Origin: Haemophilus parainfluenzae T3T1 | GTDB lineage: Bacteria; Pseudomonadota; Gammaproteobacteria; Enterobacterales; Pasteurellaceae | Length of the DNA: 64,000 nt | NCBI RefSeq assembly: GCF_000210895.1 | Contig: NC_015964.1 | Coordinates: 761,001 to 825,000, forward strand | Direction: 5' to 3' | Shown: piece after piece, positions 10,076 through 22,255 of the stretch | Position numbering within the stretch: position 1 is the stretch's first letter | How the letters are laid out: each line of letters begins with the position of its first letter | Made by a program: the position numbers and the translations under genes | Notes under the pieces: model-generated | The model's database searches: none | Seen by the model: the letters and a program-made list of their open reading frames with translations, nothing else | What the model was told of the DNA's origin: nothing

Positions 10076-10171
10076 ATGCTTATGTTAAGTGAATTAACTA
10101 TTATAGCAGGTGTAGATAAATCAAATGGTAAAGTTGTGTTATTACCAGTTAGAGTTCCTAATAAGAAGTAG
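10076..10171 (+). pseudogene. Short open frame, possible remnant of a lost toxin gene
   Basis: A 31-codon frame (MLMLSELTIIAGVDKSNG, then KVVLLPVRVPNKK) ends 15 bases before the Imm49-like gene, exactly where a toxin C-terminus normally sits in toxin-immunity loci. It begins right after an uptake-sequence dyad, as if the upstream part had been cut away. It has no ribosome site of note. The composition reads like real protein, not a random frame. The idea that it is a toxin end is inference; it could also be a tiny gene or chance. Confidence 0.35.
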
Positions 10172-10186
10172 TCATACGAGGTCAAT

Positions 10187-11131
10187 ATGGAAAAATATCA
10201 AGTGTTTTTAGGTAGTGATATTGCAAAGACTTACAGTGATGCTAAAAAATTTACCTGGGAACGGGTTAATTCGTTTTCAGATAATTCTTATCTCGTATTA
10301 TTTCAAAGAATAAAATTAATTGATGAGTTTCGTGGAGATGTGTTTTTTTCAATTGGTTTATTAGATGACTATCATCGTGCATTAGCCTCTAAGTATTTAT
10401 TAGAAAATGATATTTCAGGATTTAAAGAAAATGCTTCTATTGCTGGTTTCTTAGGTATTTTGTCTGAATATGATTTTCAATGGGCGTACAACGGAATTAA
10501 TACAAATTTCTTTTTTATGAGTTTGCTTTCAGATAATCAAAAGTTGATTGATTATTTAATTAAACATCGTGATGAAATTGTCGATATTTCAGTACCTTAT
10601 AAACGAACTGATACCAGACCTTTTTTTAATGCGAACACTTTATTGGCGTTAAGTGGCGATTGGCAATTATTAAAAGAGCGCGCACTCACGTTCTTAAATG
10701 ATGAGAAAAAAGCCCGTAGTGATTTAAAGCGCATTCCCGATCATGAATTTTATGTGGGACTAGCAGATAAAAATATAAAAGGAATGCAAGAGGCTTTAGA
10801 TAAATTACTCGAACTTAAGTTTGCGAAACGAGCAGCAAAAGATACACTTTTACATTTTGATTTTTACTTGCAACCGCAAGTTTTAATGTATGCCAAAATC
10901 GCAGCAATCCACGGTTTTGATTTGGGTATTGATAGCCCTATAGCGCCCAAAGAATTGATTGATATAAATCCATTAGCGGAATATAAAATTCCTTATGATT
11001 TTATGAAATTATTTGATTTTGATGCCCCTCATCAAGTTTGGGTAAATTATGTCAAACAAAGAATGGAAGAAGCGAAGCAAAAGAAAGTTGAAAATAAAAA
11101 AGGATTTTGGGCTTCATTATTTGGTAGATAA
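10187..11131 (+). CDS. Probable immunity protein, Imm49 family
   Basis: A 314-residue, mostly helical protein with a GAGG ribosome site before the ATG. Segments fitting the Imm49 family are the mid LLALSGDWQLLKERA helix pair (near residue 150), then HEFYVGLADKNIKGMQEALDKLLELKFAKRA, and HFDFYLQPQVLMYAKIAAIHGFDLGIDSPIAPKELI towards the end. Imm49 proteins are predicted antitoxins of polymorphic toxins. The C-terminus is Lys-rich, with a final FWASLFGR amphipathic tail. No toxin gene is present; only the 31-codon frame lies upstream. The gene is AT-rich relative to glpK, consistent with acquisition. Family assignment is from memory of the pattern, not from a search. Confidence 0.6.
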   Translation: MEKYQVFLGSDIAKTYSDAKKFTWERVNSFSDNSYLVLFQRIKLIDEFRGDVFFSIGLLDDYHRALASKYLLENDISGFKENASIAGFLGILSEYDFQWAYNGINTNFFFMSLLSDNQKLIDYLIKHRDEIVDISVPYKRTDTRPFFNANTLLALSGDWQLLKERALTFLNDEKKARSDLKRIPDHEFYVGLADKNIKGMQEALDKLLELKFAKRAAKDTLLHFDFYLQPQVLMYAKIAAIHGFDLGIDSPIAPKELIDINPLAEYKIPYDFMKLFDFDAPHQVWVNYVKQRMEEAKQKKVENKKGFWASLFGR

Positions 11132-11140
11132 GTCGGGAAT

Positions 11141-11187
11141 GATAATAAAAGTGCGGTCAAAAACACAAGCGATTTTGACCGCACTTT
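11141..11187. repeat. Right copy of the 47-bp repeat; also terminator of glpK/Imm49 gene
   Basis: The right copy of the repeat at 9269-9315. Here the dyad sits between converging genes (the Imm49-like gene and glpK) and can act as a bidirectional terminator, with AAAA before and TTTATT after the stem. Confidence 0.88.
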
Positions 11188-11205
11188 ATTATTGCTCAGG
11201 AAGGA

Positions 11206-12717
11206 TTATTCCGCGTCTTCTTTTGCCCATTCTAATGAGCGTTTAACCGCTTTTTTCCAGCCTTTATAACGACGTTCACGTTTTTCTTCGTCATTATCAG
11301 GTGTGAAGGTACGTTCTACACGCGCTTTGTCGTGAAGCTCGTCTAAATCTTTCCAGAAACCAACCGCAAGACCAGCAAGATAAGCTGCACCAAGTGCAGT
11401 CACTTCTTTCACGACTGGACGTTCTACGTTCACATCTAAAATATCCGCTTGGAATTGCATTAAGAAGTTATTGTTGGTTGCACCGCCATCAACACGTAAA
11501 TATTGTAAGCGTTGACCTGAGTCAGATTGCATTGCTTCTAATACGTCACGGGTTTGGTAAGCGATAGATTCAAGGGTCGCACGTACAATATGGTTGCGGT
11601 TAGAACCACGAGAAAGACCAAAAATTGCACCGCGTGCATACGGATCCCAATATGGTGCGCCTAAACCAGTGAAGGCTGGTACGACATATACCCCGTTGCT
11701 GTCAGGAACTTTTTGTGCAAAGTATTCGGAGTCGTGGCTGTCATGAACGATTTTGAGTTCATCACGTAACCATTGGATTGAAGCGCCCGCGATAAATACC
11801 GAACCTTCAAGTGCGTATTCAGGTTCACCTTTGGCGTTACACGCGATGGTGGTTAATAGGCCATTTTTAGAGGTAATGGCTTTATCACCGGTGTGAAGCA
11901 ACATAAAGCAGCCTGTACCATAGGTATTTTTTGCTTGGCCTGCGCGTGTGCAAAGATGGCCGTAAAGTGCTGCTTGTTGGTCACCCGCGATACCCGCAAC
12001 AGGAATACGCACGCCGCCTTTACCCCCGATGTTGGTTTGGCCATACACTTCGGAAGAATTACGCACTTCAGGCAACATTGAGCGTGGAATATTTAATAAT
12101 TCCAACATTTTGTCATCCCATTTTTTCGTATGGATGTTAAATAACATGGTACGGGATGCGTTGGTGTAATCCGTTACGTGAACACGACCCTGCGTTAATT
12201 TCCACACAAGCCAGGTATCTACGGTACCGAATAGAAGCTCACCGCGTTCCGCTTTTTCGCGCGCGCCTTCTACATTGTCCAAAATCCATTTTACTTTGGT
12301 ACCTGAGAAATAGGGATCCACCACTAAACCTGTGGTGTTGCGGATATATTCTTCATGACCATCCGCTTTAAGTTTGTCTGTAATATCTGCAGTACGACGA
12401 CATTGCCACACAATCGCATTATAAACCGGTGTGCCAGTTGCTTTTTCCCACACAATGGTGGTTTCACGTTGGTTAGTAATACCAATTGCCGCAATTTCAT
12501 CTGAGGTAATACCTGCTTTTGCAACCACTTCGTTTAATGTTGAACTTTGTGTTGCCCAAATTTCCATTGGATTATGTTCCACCCAGCCTGCGCGTGGATA
12601 AATTTGTGTAAATTCACGTTGGGCGATTTCGACAACATTCGCATTGTGATCTAATAATACTGCACGAGAGCTTGTGGTACCTTGGTCCAAAGCGATGATG
12701 TATTTTTTGTCTGTCAT
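11206..12717 (-). CDS. glpK: Glycerol kinase
   Basis: 503 residues from the ATG at 12717, the usual length for GlpK. An AAGGAA ribosome site supports this start over the nine extra upstream codons. The ATP-site motif [13 protein letters not shown] is near residue 9, and the FGGY-family signatures [21 protein letters not shown] and the [21 protein letters not shown] phosphate loop are intact. It phosphorylates glycerol to glycerol-3-phosphate. It faces away from glpF across a 370-base regulatory region, unlike the enterobacterial glpFK operon. Confidence 0.97.
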   Translation of the reverse strand: MTDKKYIIALDQGTTSSRAVLLDHNANVVEIAQREFTQIYPRAGWVEHNPMEIWATQSSTLNEVVAKAGITSDEIAAIGITNQRETTIVWEKATGTPVYNAIVWQCRRTADITDKLKADGHEEYIRNTTGLVVDPYFSGTKVKWILDNVEGAREKAERGELLFGTVDTWLVWKLTQGRVHVTDYTNASRTMLFNIHTKKWDDKMLELLNIPRSMLPEVRNSSEVYGQTNIGGKGGVRIPVAGIAGDQQAALYGHLCTRAGQAKNTYGTGCFMLLHTGDKAITSKNGLLTTIACNAKGEPEYALEGSVFIAGASIQWLRDELKIVHDSHDSEYFAQKVPDSNGVYVVPAFTGLGAPYWDPYARGAIFGLSRGSNRNHIVRATLESIAYQTRDVLEAMQSDSGQRLQYLRVDGGATNNNFLMQFQADILDVNVERPVVKEVTALGAAYLAGLAVGFWKDLDELHDKARVERTFTPDNDEEKRERRYKGWKKAVKRSLEWAKEDAE

Positions 12718-12841
12718 GGTTCTATTCCTTAGAGTGCTTGGCACTCGTTAAATGAATGAAGAAACTTTGAGCTTAAACGAACAAATTGCGAGCCTAACTT
12801 AATTGAATTCGAATCTAATTGGAACAAGCAATGTTGGGTTT

Positions 12842-12857
12842 TGTGATTAGCATCACA
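12842..12857. promoter_or_regulatory. CRP (cAMP receptor protein) binding site
   Basis: TGTGATTAGCATCACA is an exact TGTGA-N6-TCACA match to the CRP consensus (CRP-N type). It lies 125 bases upstream of glpK and 231 upstream of glpF, so catabolite control of glycerol use is expected. Confidence 0.88.
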
Positions 12858-12905
12858 GATTTCGCCCCGAAAATATGTAAACGATTGCGTTAACGCACAA
12901 AATAA

Positions 12906-12921
12906 TGTGATCACTCTCTCA
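12906..12921. promoter_or_regulatory. Possible second CRP site
   Basis: TGTGATCACTCTCTCA has a perfect left half-site and four of five bases in the right half. It lies on the glpF side of the perfect site. Confidence 0.4.
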
Positions 12922-13087
12922 TTTTTAGAAAATAGATCGGTTTCATCTATTGAATTAATTGGTGAAAACTAGATAATGAAGCCGCTCACTTTGAGTATCT
13001 CAATATTTGATCAAACAACGAACGTAATTGCAAAGCAAGATTTCTTTAATGAAATCATTAAGTTAATCATTATTTGGAGATTCTCTT

Positions 13088-13831
13088 ATGAATGCCTATT
13101 TTGCAGAGTTTTTTGGCACAGCACTTCTCATCTTGTTAGGTAATGGTGTGGTAGCCAACGTATGTTTAAATAAAACGAAAGGGCAAAGTTCTGGTTGGAT
13201 TGTGATTACTACCGCGTGGGCATTTGCAGTGTATGTGGCCGTCGTTGTGACAGGCCCTTACAGTGGGGCGCACTTAAATCCAGCGGTAACGCTTGGTGTG
13301 GCAATGAAGGGTGCATTTGCTTGGGAACTGGTACCAGGCTACATCGCGGCACAAGTTGTGGGGGGCATGGTAGGTGCGTTGTTGGTTTACATTATGTATA
13401 AAGATCACTTTGCAGCGACCGAAGAAGAGGGCTTAAAACGCGCTTGTTTCTGTACTGAACCAGCAATTCGTAACTATCCAATCAACTTAGTTAACGAAAT
13501 CGTTGGCACCTTCGTACTTGTCTTCGTAATTTTCTATCTTGCAGGGGCAAACATCACTTTACCTGGCACGGCAGAAAGTACACCAATTGGTTTAGGCTCT
13601 ATCGGAGCATTACCAGTAGCGATTTTAGTTTGGGCAATTGGTTTGAGCTTAGGTGGAACAACCGGTTATGCGATCAACCCTGCTCGAGATCTTGGTCCGC
13701 GTTTAACCTTAGGTCTTTTCCTGGGTGGTACATTAAAAACTAAAGCTGACTGGGGATACAGTTGGGTTCCTGTTGTGGGTCCATTTATTGGTGCAGCGTT
13801 AGCGGCAGTATTCTACAACGCCATTATGTAA
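13088..13831 (+). CDS. glpF: Glycerol uptake facilitator (aquaglyceroporin)
   Basis: 247 residues with six membrane segments and both pore half-helices. The first NPA is in GAHLNPAVTLG (near residue 60) and the second in GYAINPARDLGPR (near 196); the Arg after the second NPA is the selectivity-filter residue. The Asp in NPARDLGPR is the marker of glycerol channels over water channels. It admits glycerol for trapping by GlpK, which is transcribed divergently. A dyad terminator follows. Confidence 0.96.
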   Translation: MNAYFAEFFGTALLILLGNGVVANVCLNKTKGQSSGWIVITTAWAFAVYVAVVVTGPYSGAHLNPAVTLGVAMKGAFAWELVPGYIAAQVVGGMVGALLVYIMYKDHFAATEEEGLKRACFCTEPAIRNYPINLVNEIVGTFVLVFVIFYLAGANITLPGTAESTPIGLGSIGALPVAILVWAIGLSLGGTTGYAINPARDLGPRLTLGLFLGGTLKTKADWGYSWVPVVGPFIGAALAAVFYNAIM

Positions 13832-13844
13832 TTTATTCAAATAG

Positions 13845-13888
13845 AAAGAGCGGTCAAAATTCATGGTGTTTTTTGACCGCTCTTTTTA
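13845..13888. terminator. Bidirectional terminator between glpF and the cystine transporter
   Basis: AAAGAGCGGTCAAAA and TTTTGACCGCTCTTT pair with an 11-base loop, followed by T residues. The arms again use the AAGAGCGGT variant of the uptake core. Confidence 0.85.
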
Positions 13889-13903
13889 TATTTAGAAGTT
13901 TGA

Positions 13904-14674
13904 TTAAATACAATAATCTTCGAATTCCATTGGCATTTTAGCTTGCAATAAGAACTGCTTTGTACGTTCTTGTTGAGGGCGGCTGAAGAAGTTTGCCGCT
14001 GTATTTTGTTCAACAACTTGACCATTTTCCATAAGAATCACACGATCAGCCACGTCTTTGGCAAAATTCAACTCATGGGTGACAATAATCATTGTCCAGC
14101 CTTCTTGTGCGAGCATTTTGAGTGCCTGTAACACTTCACCGACGAGTTCAGGGTCGAGAGCGGAAGTAGGCTCATCTAACAAGATAATATCAGGTTTAAC
14201 TGCTAAAGCACGGGCGATCCCGACACGTTGCTGTTGACCACCAGAAAGTTGAGAGGGATATAAATCTGCTTTCGCTTTTAAACCAACTTTTTCCAATAAT
14301 GCTAAGGCTTTTTCACGCGCAATCTCTTTCGCTTGTTTTTGTACAACTACCATGCCTTCCATCACATTTTCGAGTGCTGTGCGATGGGGAAATAGATTGT
14401 ATTGTTGGAACACCATTGAGGAGCGACGACGCAATTTTAGTTCATCGGCTTTGCTGATCTTCTTGCTGAAATCAATGGTTAAGCTTCCATCAGTAAATGC
14501 TAATACCCCTTTTTCTGGGCGTTCGAGCAAATTTAAACAGCGTAAAAAAGTTGTCTTGCCTGAACCTGATGGACCCAGAATGGCAACCACTTCGCCTTTA
14601 TTAATTTCAAAATCAATGCCTTTTAATACATGGTGGCCATTAAAACTTTTCTGAATATTCGTGACTTTTAACAT
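13904..14674 (-). CDS. tcyN: Cystine-type amino acid ABC transporter, ATP-binding protein
   Basis: 256 residues. Walker A GPSGSGKTT (near residues 34-42), Q-loop FQQYNLFPHRT, signature LSGGQQQRV, Walker B IILLDEP and the H-loop VTHE are all present. It aligns well with E. coli TcyN (YecC) of the polar amino acid family. It ends a three-gene operon (binding protein, permease, ATPase) on the minus strand, 9 bases after the permease. The binding protein and the neighbouring cysK and cysZ make cystine the most likely substrate, though another polar amino acid is possible. Confidence 0.85.
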   Translation of the reverse strand: MLKVTNIQKSFNGHHVLKGIDFEINKGEVVAILGPSGSGKTTFLRCLNLLERPEKGVLAFTDGSLTIDFSKKISKADELKLRRRSSMVFQQYNLFPHRTALENVMEGMVVVQKQAKEIAREKALALLEKVGLKAKADLYPSQLSGGQQQRVGIARALAVKPDIILLDEPTSALDPELVGEVLQALKMLAQEGWTMIIVTHELNFAKDVADRVILMENGQVVEQNTAANFFSRPQQERTKQFLLQAKMPMEFEDYCI

Positions 14675-14683
14675 AAACAGTCC

Positions 14684-15400
14684 TTATAAATGGCGAGAAA
14701 GGCGTTTTTCTAAACGGGTTTGTCCCATCGACAGCACAAAACAGAATACCCAATAAATGAGAGCCGCTTCACTATAAATTAAAATAAATTCGTAGTTTTC
14801 GGCGGTGATATTTTGCGCCACACGGAATAATTCCGCAATCCAAACGAGTGAAGCAAGGGATGTATCTTTCACTGTGCTAATGAAGGTATTTGATAGCGAA
14901 GGGACGGAAATACGTAAAGCTTGCGGCATAATGGTACGCACGAAAGCTTGTGTGTAATTCATGCCTATCGCATAAGAGGCTTCCCATTGACCTTTAGGAA
15001 TCGCAAGAATGGAGGCCCTCACCGTTTCTGCTGCATAAGCACCAATATTAATGGAGAATGCAATAATTGCAGTTGGGAAAGGCTCAAGTTTGATGCCAAC
15101 TTCAGGTAAACCGTAGAAAATAATGAAGATCTGCACCAGCATTGGCGTGCCGCGAATAATTGAAATATAAGTGCGACAAATGCCTTGCAGAATTTTGGTC
15201 ATTAAATTGGGATGTGGCAATGTGCAAATCACAGCTACGATAACCGCAATGAATAAACCGCAAAAGAAGGAAATGACCGCAAGGGGGATCGTATATAAAA
15301 TTGCCCCTTCCATCATAGGCCAAAACGAGCTGATTACATAATCAGCTCGTTCTGCGGTCATAAATGGAAGGCTGGCTAACCAATTATTGAGTAATGTCAT
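14684..15400 (-). CDS. tcyL: Cystine-type amino acid ABC transporter, permease
   Basis: 238 residues from the ATG at 15400; a TTG two codons earlier (15406) is less likely. It has the polar amino acid permease pattern with about five membrane segments and the inner-membrane EAA loop ending in [49 protein letters not shown]. It overlaps the 3' end of the binding protein gene by 17 bases, so the two are translationally coupled. It resembles TcyL (YecS) and H. influenzae HI1079. Confidence 0.85.
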   Translation of the reverse strand: MTLLNNWLASLPFMTAERADYVISSFWPMMEGAILYTIPLAVISFFCGLFIAVIVAVICTLPHPNLMTKILQGICRTYISIIRGTPMLVQIFIIFYGLPEVGIKLEPFPTAIIAFSINIGAYAAETVRASILAIPKGQWEASYAIGMNYTQAFVRTIMPQALRISVPSLSNTFISTVKDTSLASLVWIAELFRVAQNITAENYEFILIYSEAALIYWVFCFVLSMGQTRLEKRLSRHL

Positions 15401-16157
15401 CGCCAAACCATTTGATTGAAAGTTGTTTTAAAGTTCCGTCTTTGCGTAGTTCTTCAAGTGCTTGGTTCACTTTTGCAATAAGCGGTTCTTCACCTTTCAA
15501 GAAAGCAAAACCGGTTGGGATTTTTTTATCACTTTCTACAGCAATTTTTAAGCCTGCATTAGGTTGTTTTTTGAAGTAATCTAACACTGCTAATTTATCG
15601 TTTACTGTTGCATCAACACGACCTTGTTTTACCGCCTCAAGGTTTTGAGCCAAGCTATCTACAGTCACGATAATTGCACCATTATCACGTGCGTCTTTGC
15701 TCCAGTTACTGGTTGCAGATTGTGCAGATTTTTTACCTTTTAAATCAGGGAATGATTTAATGCTATCGTTATCGGCTTTCGTCACGATTACGCCAGCAGA
15801 GTAGTTGTAAGGTGCACTGTAATCATATTTTTTTAAACGTTCTGGGCTTGGATTGGTTTGGTTCGCAATAACATCAAAGCGTTTTGCATTTAAACCTGCA
15901 TACATGCCGTCCCAAGCGGTTTCTTTAAATTCAACTTTCCAACCTAATTTTTGCGCAACTTTTTCGATAATTTCCACATCGAAACCGGTTAACTTGCCAT
16001 CTTTGTCGTGGAAAGTGAATGGTGCGTAAGTTCCCTCAGTACCGACTAATAAGGTTTTAGTTTGTTCAACGCGATCAGCAATTTCACCTGCGTTAGCAAA
16101 AGTAGAAAGGGCTAATCCTGCCGCTAAAAGTGCGGTGCTAAAAAATGATTTTTTCAT
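15384..16157 (-). CDS. tcyJ: Cystine-type periplasmic binding protein
   Basis: 257 residues with a cleavable signal peptide [20 protein letters not shown], cut after ANA. The mature protein follows the family-3 solute-binding plan and is similar to E. coli TcyJ (FliY): [27 protein letters not shown], then [24 protein letters not shown] and the closing [17 protein letters not shown]. It captures an amino acid, probably cystine, in the periplasm for TcyL/TcyN. Uptake-sequence bases (AAAAGTGCGGTG) encode part of the signal peptide region. It is the first gene of its operon. Confidence 0.85.
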   Translation of the reverse strand: MKKSFFSTALLAAGLALSTFANAGEIADRVEQTKTLLVGTEGTYAPFTFHDKDGKLTGFDVEIIEKVAQKLGWKVEFKETAWDGMYAGLNAKRFDVIANQTNPSPERLKKYDYSAPYNYSAGVIVTKADNDSIKSFPDLKGKKSAQSATSNWSKDARDNGAIIVTVDSLAQNLEAVKQGRVDATVNDKLAVLDYFKKQPNAGLKIAVESDKKIPTGFAFLKGEEPLIAKVNQALEELRKDGTLKQLSIKWFGDDITQ

Positions 16158-16285
16158 AAGTATTCCTTTTTTAGATAAATAACGAAAGTGAAATGAATTA
16201 TAAGAAGCGAAAAAGAAAAGAAAAGTATTATTTATTTATGAATTATTTCCTTTAGTTATATTAAATAGAAATTGTTTAATTAATA

Positions 16286-16314
16286 AACAAAAAAGGTCTG
16301 TAAAAACAGACCTT
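16286..16314 (-). terminator. Terminator of cysK
   Basis: On the minus strand AAGGTCTGT pairs with ACAGACCTT around a four-base loop and is followed by TTTTTTG. It lies 25 bases past the cysK stop and separates cysK from the cystine transporter operon. Confidence 0.85.
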
Positions 16315-16339
16315 AGATAAAATGAATTCAATCAATAGA

Positions 16340-17290
16340 TTAAGCCTCAATTCCTTCAAATAATGCCGTACTTAAATAACGTTCAGAGGCAGAAGGTAAG
16401 ATCGCGACGATTAATTTATCTTGGAATTCTGGTAGTTTTGCTAAGCGGTCAGCTGCTGCCACAGCGGCACCTGAAGAAATACCCGCAAGAATCCCTTCTT
16501 CAGCCATTAAGCGACGAGCGGTCGCAATTGCCGTATCGCTATCTACAGTTTCCACGCGATCGATGAGCGATAAATCCAAGTTTTTAGGAATAAAGCCCGC
16601 ACCGATACCTTGAATTTTGTGTGGACCCGGTTTTACTTCTTGGCCTGCAAGGGTTTGGCTAATAACAGGTGATTCTGTTGGTTCAACCGCCACAGAGGTG
16701 ATTTTTTTACCGTGATCTAATTTGATCGCACGGGAAATACCAGAAATTGTACCGCCAGTACCCACACCAGCCACTACGACATCCACTTTACCTTCAGTGC
16801 CTTTCCAGATTTCTTCACCGGTAGTTTGACGGTGAATGTCAGGGTTAGCCGGGTTTTCAAATTGTTTTAGCATCACATAATGGTTTGGATTAGATGCCAC
16901 AATTTCTTCCGCTTTGGCAATCGCGCCTTTCATCCCTTTTGCCCCTTCGGTAAGCACGAGATTCACACCTAAACCTCGTAATAAACGTTTACGTTCAAGG
17001 CTCATGGTTTCAGGCATGGTTAAGGTGATTTTATAACCGCGCGCAGCTGCCACATAGGCCAAAGCGATACCAGTGTTACCGCTTGTTGCATCTACAATTT
17101 CTTTACCAGCCGTTAAAATGCCATCTTTTTCTGCTTGCCAAATCATATTGGCACCAATACGGCATTTCACGCTGAAGCTTGGGTTACGACCTTCAATTTT
17201 TACGACAACGTTACCATTGTGTCCGAAGTGTTTTAAACGAACTAATGGCGTATTACCGATTGAGTATGAGTTATCTGCATAAATTGTCAT
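16340..17290 (-). CDS. cysK: Cysteine synthase A (O-acetylserine sulfhydrylase)
   Basis: 316 residues of the fold-type II PLP family. Lys42 in NPSFSVKCR is the expected Schiff-base lysine. [10 protein letters not shown] (near 68-77) is the substrate loop and GTGGTISG (near 177) the phosphate-binding loop. It makes cysteine from O-acetylserine and sulfide. It is downstream of cysZ on the same strand, as in E. coli, but with a 100-base gap containing its own AT-rich promoter region. The cystine importer follows beyond a terminator. Confidence 0.96.
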   Translation of the reverse strand: MTIYADNSYSIGNTPLVRLKHFGHNGNVVVKIEGRNPSFSVKCRIGANMIWQAEKDGILTAGKEIVDATSGNTGIALAYVAAARGYKITLTMPETMSLERKRLLRGLGVNLVLTEGAKGMKGAIAKAEEIVASNPNHYVMLKQFENPANPDIHRQTTGEEIWKGTEGKVDVVVAGVGTGGTISGISRAIKLDHGKKITSVAVEPTESPVISQTLAGQEVKPGPHKIQGIGAGFIPKNLDLSLIDRVETVDSDTAIATARRLMAEEGILAGISSGAAVAAADRLAKLPEFQDKLIVAILPSASERYLSTALFEGIEA

Positions 17291-17390
17291 TTTACTGTCC
17301 TTTTATATTTTGGAATGAGTTGATGCAGTAGTTATAACACTGGCTTTTATATAAAAAAAATAGTTAATAGCTATATTTTATAACTAAATG

Positions 17391-18239
17391 CTATTTATTC
17401 ACGATGCTGTTTCCCGAAGGCTTAATTTCCGTACTCGTAGAACGTGTCACAATTTGTGTTGAACCTGAAGTGCGGTCAAAATTCATATCAAATTTTAATT
17501 GTGAGCGATAATTTTCCACCCACATTACCGTTGCACCACAGACCGCCACAGGAATAATTACTAAGTTCACGATCGGCAATGCGGTACAAAGGGTAATTAA
17601 TGCCCCGAATGTCAAGCTTTGAGAACGTCTTTCGCCTAACGCATTTTTCATAATGCCAAAAGAAATTTTATGGTTATCAAACGGGTAGTCACAGTACTGA
17701 ATCGCCATCATCCAACAAGTAAATAGGAAGGTGAGTACTGGAATAATAGTTTGTCCAATAACAGGGATAAAACTTAATAAGAACAAGCCCACAAATTTCG
17801 GTAAGCTGTACCATAGTTTTTGCCATTCACGATTTAGCATACGTGGCACATCTTTCATAATTTCGGCAAAACCATCATCATTAACGGCTTCACCAGTCAG
17901 CATTTTTTCGACTTTTTCTGCCAATAATCCATTAAACGGCGCGGCAATAAAGCCTGAAAGCGTTGTAAAGGCAAAATAGAAAAATAAGAGAATTGAGCCA
18001 ATAGACAGCACGAGCAAAATCACGCTTAAAAAGCTTAGCCAATCTGGAATAAAGCTCATCACCCAGTCAATCATCGTGGATATTTGTGAGACAAATAGCC
18101 AGAATAAGCCTGTAAGCAGAACGACGTTAAGTAAAATCGGCATAATCACAAAACGGCGCAGACCTTTTTGCGTAATGAAATGCCAACCCATCACGAAATG
18201 ATTGAAAGCAGATTTTATTTCATTTTGATCGATCATCAT
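17391..18239 (-). CDS. cysZ: Sulfate permease CysZ
   Basis: 282 residues with the CysZ plan: an amphipathic N-terminal segment, then about four membrane segments, and a conserved [11 protein letters not shown] loop, [13 protein letters not shown] and [13 protein letters not shown]. It admits sulfate across the inner membrane for cysteine synthesis. The gene begins ATGATG after AAAGGAACA; the second ATG (18236) has the better ribosome-site spacing. The C-terminal 30 or so residues ([15 protein letters not shown]) look disordered and probably vary between species; this tail contains an uptake sequence in its coding DNA. Confidence 0.93.
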   Translation of the reverse strand: MMIDQNEIKSAFNHFVMGWHFITQKGLRRFVIMPILLNVVLLTGLFWLFVSQISTMIDWVMSFIPDWLSFLSVILLVLSIGSILLFFYFAFTTLSGFIAAPFNGLLAEKVEKMLTGEAVNDDGFAEIMKDVPRMLNREWQKLWYSLPKFVGLFLLSFIPVIGQTIIPVLTFLFTCWMMAIQYCDYPFDNHKISFGIMKNALGERRSQSLTFGALITLCTALPIVNLVIIPVAVCGATVMWVENYRSQLKFDMNFDRTSGSTQIVTRSTSTEIKPSGNSIVNK

Positions 18240-18406
18240 TGTTCCTTTAAATTGAAAAGTAAAAAATACAAAATGTCACAGAAAGACAATATTTTTTGAG
18301 AAAAATTCCATCTCATCCCTTTTAATATCTTGTTTGCTTTCCTATTTTTTCACCTGTGGAAATGTGATAGGATTAGCAAAAATCATTGCGTTAAGGAGCA
18401 ACAAAA

Positions 18407-21533
<3,127 letters not shown>

Positions 21534-21564
21534 CCGTCTCAATCGAAAAAAAACTAAAAAAATG

Positions 21565-21599
21565 ACCGCACTTCATCTCATCTCAAGATTAAGTGCGGT
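21565..21599. terminator. Uptake-sequence dyad between ligA and the coiled-coil gene
   Basis: ACCGCACTT (21565-21573) and AAGTGCGGT (21591-21599) are inverted, with a 17-base loop. The two flanking genes converge on it, so it probably terminates one or both. Confidence 0.65.
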
Positions 21600-21634
21600 T
21601 TAACTTTTCTTCTTAATAAACGATAGCGGACATT

Positions 21635-22198
21635 TTAAGCTCTTAATTTACTGGCTCCGCGTTCCAGTTGTTTTGCCAAGCATTCTTTTGAAGCAATAAT
21701 CTGTTTACCAAAACGTTTATATAAACGTTGTTTTAATTTTGCCAACCCTTTCACTTTAGCACTTTTTTCTGCCCCAAATAACTGCTTAATATGGAGTGTC
21801 ACCTGACCAATCTCTTGTAAGGCTATACCTGTTTTGGTTTTTAATTCGTTTAATTGGAACGTGATTTTTTCCTGTACATGCTGTTCCAATCGTTGCGTTA
21901 ATTCTGTCGTATCGGCGGTTTCATTTTGACACAACTGTTCAAATTCGGCGATTTCTGTACTGAAATCTAGCTGTAACCCTTGTTCCAGTTCAATTAATAC
22001 TGCCGTGCCGTATTCCAATTGTGATGTTAATTGCTGTTGGCTTTGAACTAATTGATTTTGAATGGCTTCACTTTGCTCAATACATTCATTTAATGACTGT
22101 TTCATTTCTGTTTGTTGCTGCATGGCAGAGGCTTTTATTGAATCAATTCGTTGTTGAATTTGCTGCATAAGATCTGACATTGTTTGTACGTTTTCCAT
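21635..22198 (-). CDS. Coiled-coil protein of unknown function
   Basis: 187 residues from the ATG at 22198, placed by a strong AAAGGAG ribosome site that the longer frame would read through. The protein is Gln- and Glu-rich with heptad-like helices from about residue 5 to 140 (MQQIQQRIDSIKASAMQQQTEMKQSL region) and ends in a basic helical tail (KRLYKRFGKQIIASKECLAKQLERGASKL region). No signal peptide or membrane segment is seen. I do not recognise a family. A homologue next to ligA in H. influenzae is likely from the neighbourhood. It follows ygiW on the same strand, with a uptake-sequence dyad between them. Confidence 0.75.
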   Translation of the reverse strand: MENVQTMSDLMQQIQQRIDSIKASAMQQQTEMKQSLNECIEQSEAIQNQLVQSQQQLTSQLEYGTAVLIELEQGLQLDFSTEIAEFEQLCQNETADTTELTQRLEQHVQEKITFQLNELKTKTGIALQEIGQVTLHIKQLFGAEKSAKVKGLAKLKQRLYKRFGKQIIASKECLAKQLERGASKLRA

Positions 22199-22221
22199 TT
22201 TCTTCTCCTTTGGGATTTTTA

Positions 22222-22244
22222 ACCGCACTTAAGAAAAGTGCGGT
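22222..22244. repeat. Tight uptake-sequence dyad between ygiW-like and coiled-coil genes
   Basis: ACCGCACTT and AAGTGCGGT separated by five bases. On the minus strand no T run follows the stem, so strong termination of the ygiW-like gene is doubtful. Confidence 0.7.
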
Positions 22245-22255
22245 CATTTTGTTAC

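Larger units (their letters stand above)
12718..13087. promoter_or_regulatory. Shared glpK/glpF control region, 370 bases
   Basis: No gene is present. It holds a perfect CRP site (12842-12857), a weaker CRP-like site (12906-12921), a LacI-family-like half-palindrome at 12875-12890 and the perfect palindrome TGCGTTAACGCA at 12886-12897. These lie roughly midway between the two divergent start codons, so both genes can respond to the same regulators. GGAGA before 13088 is the glpF ribosome site. Confidence 0.75.
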
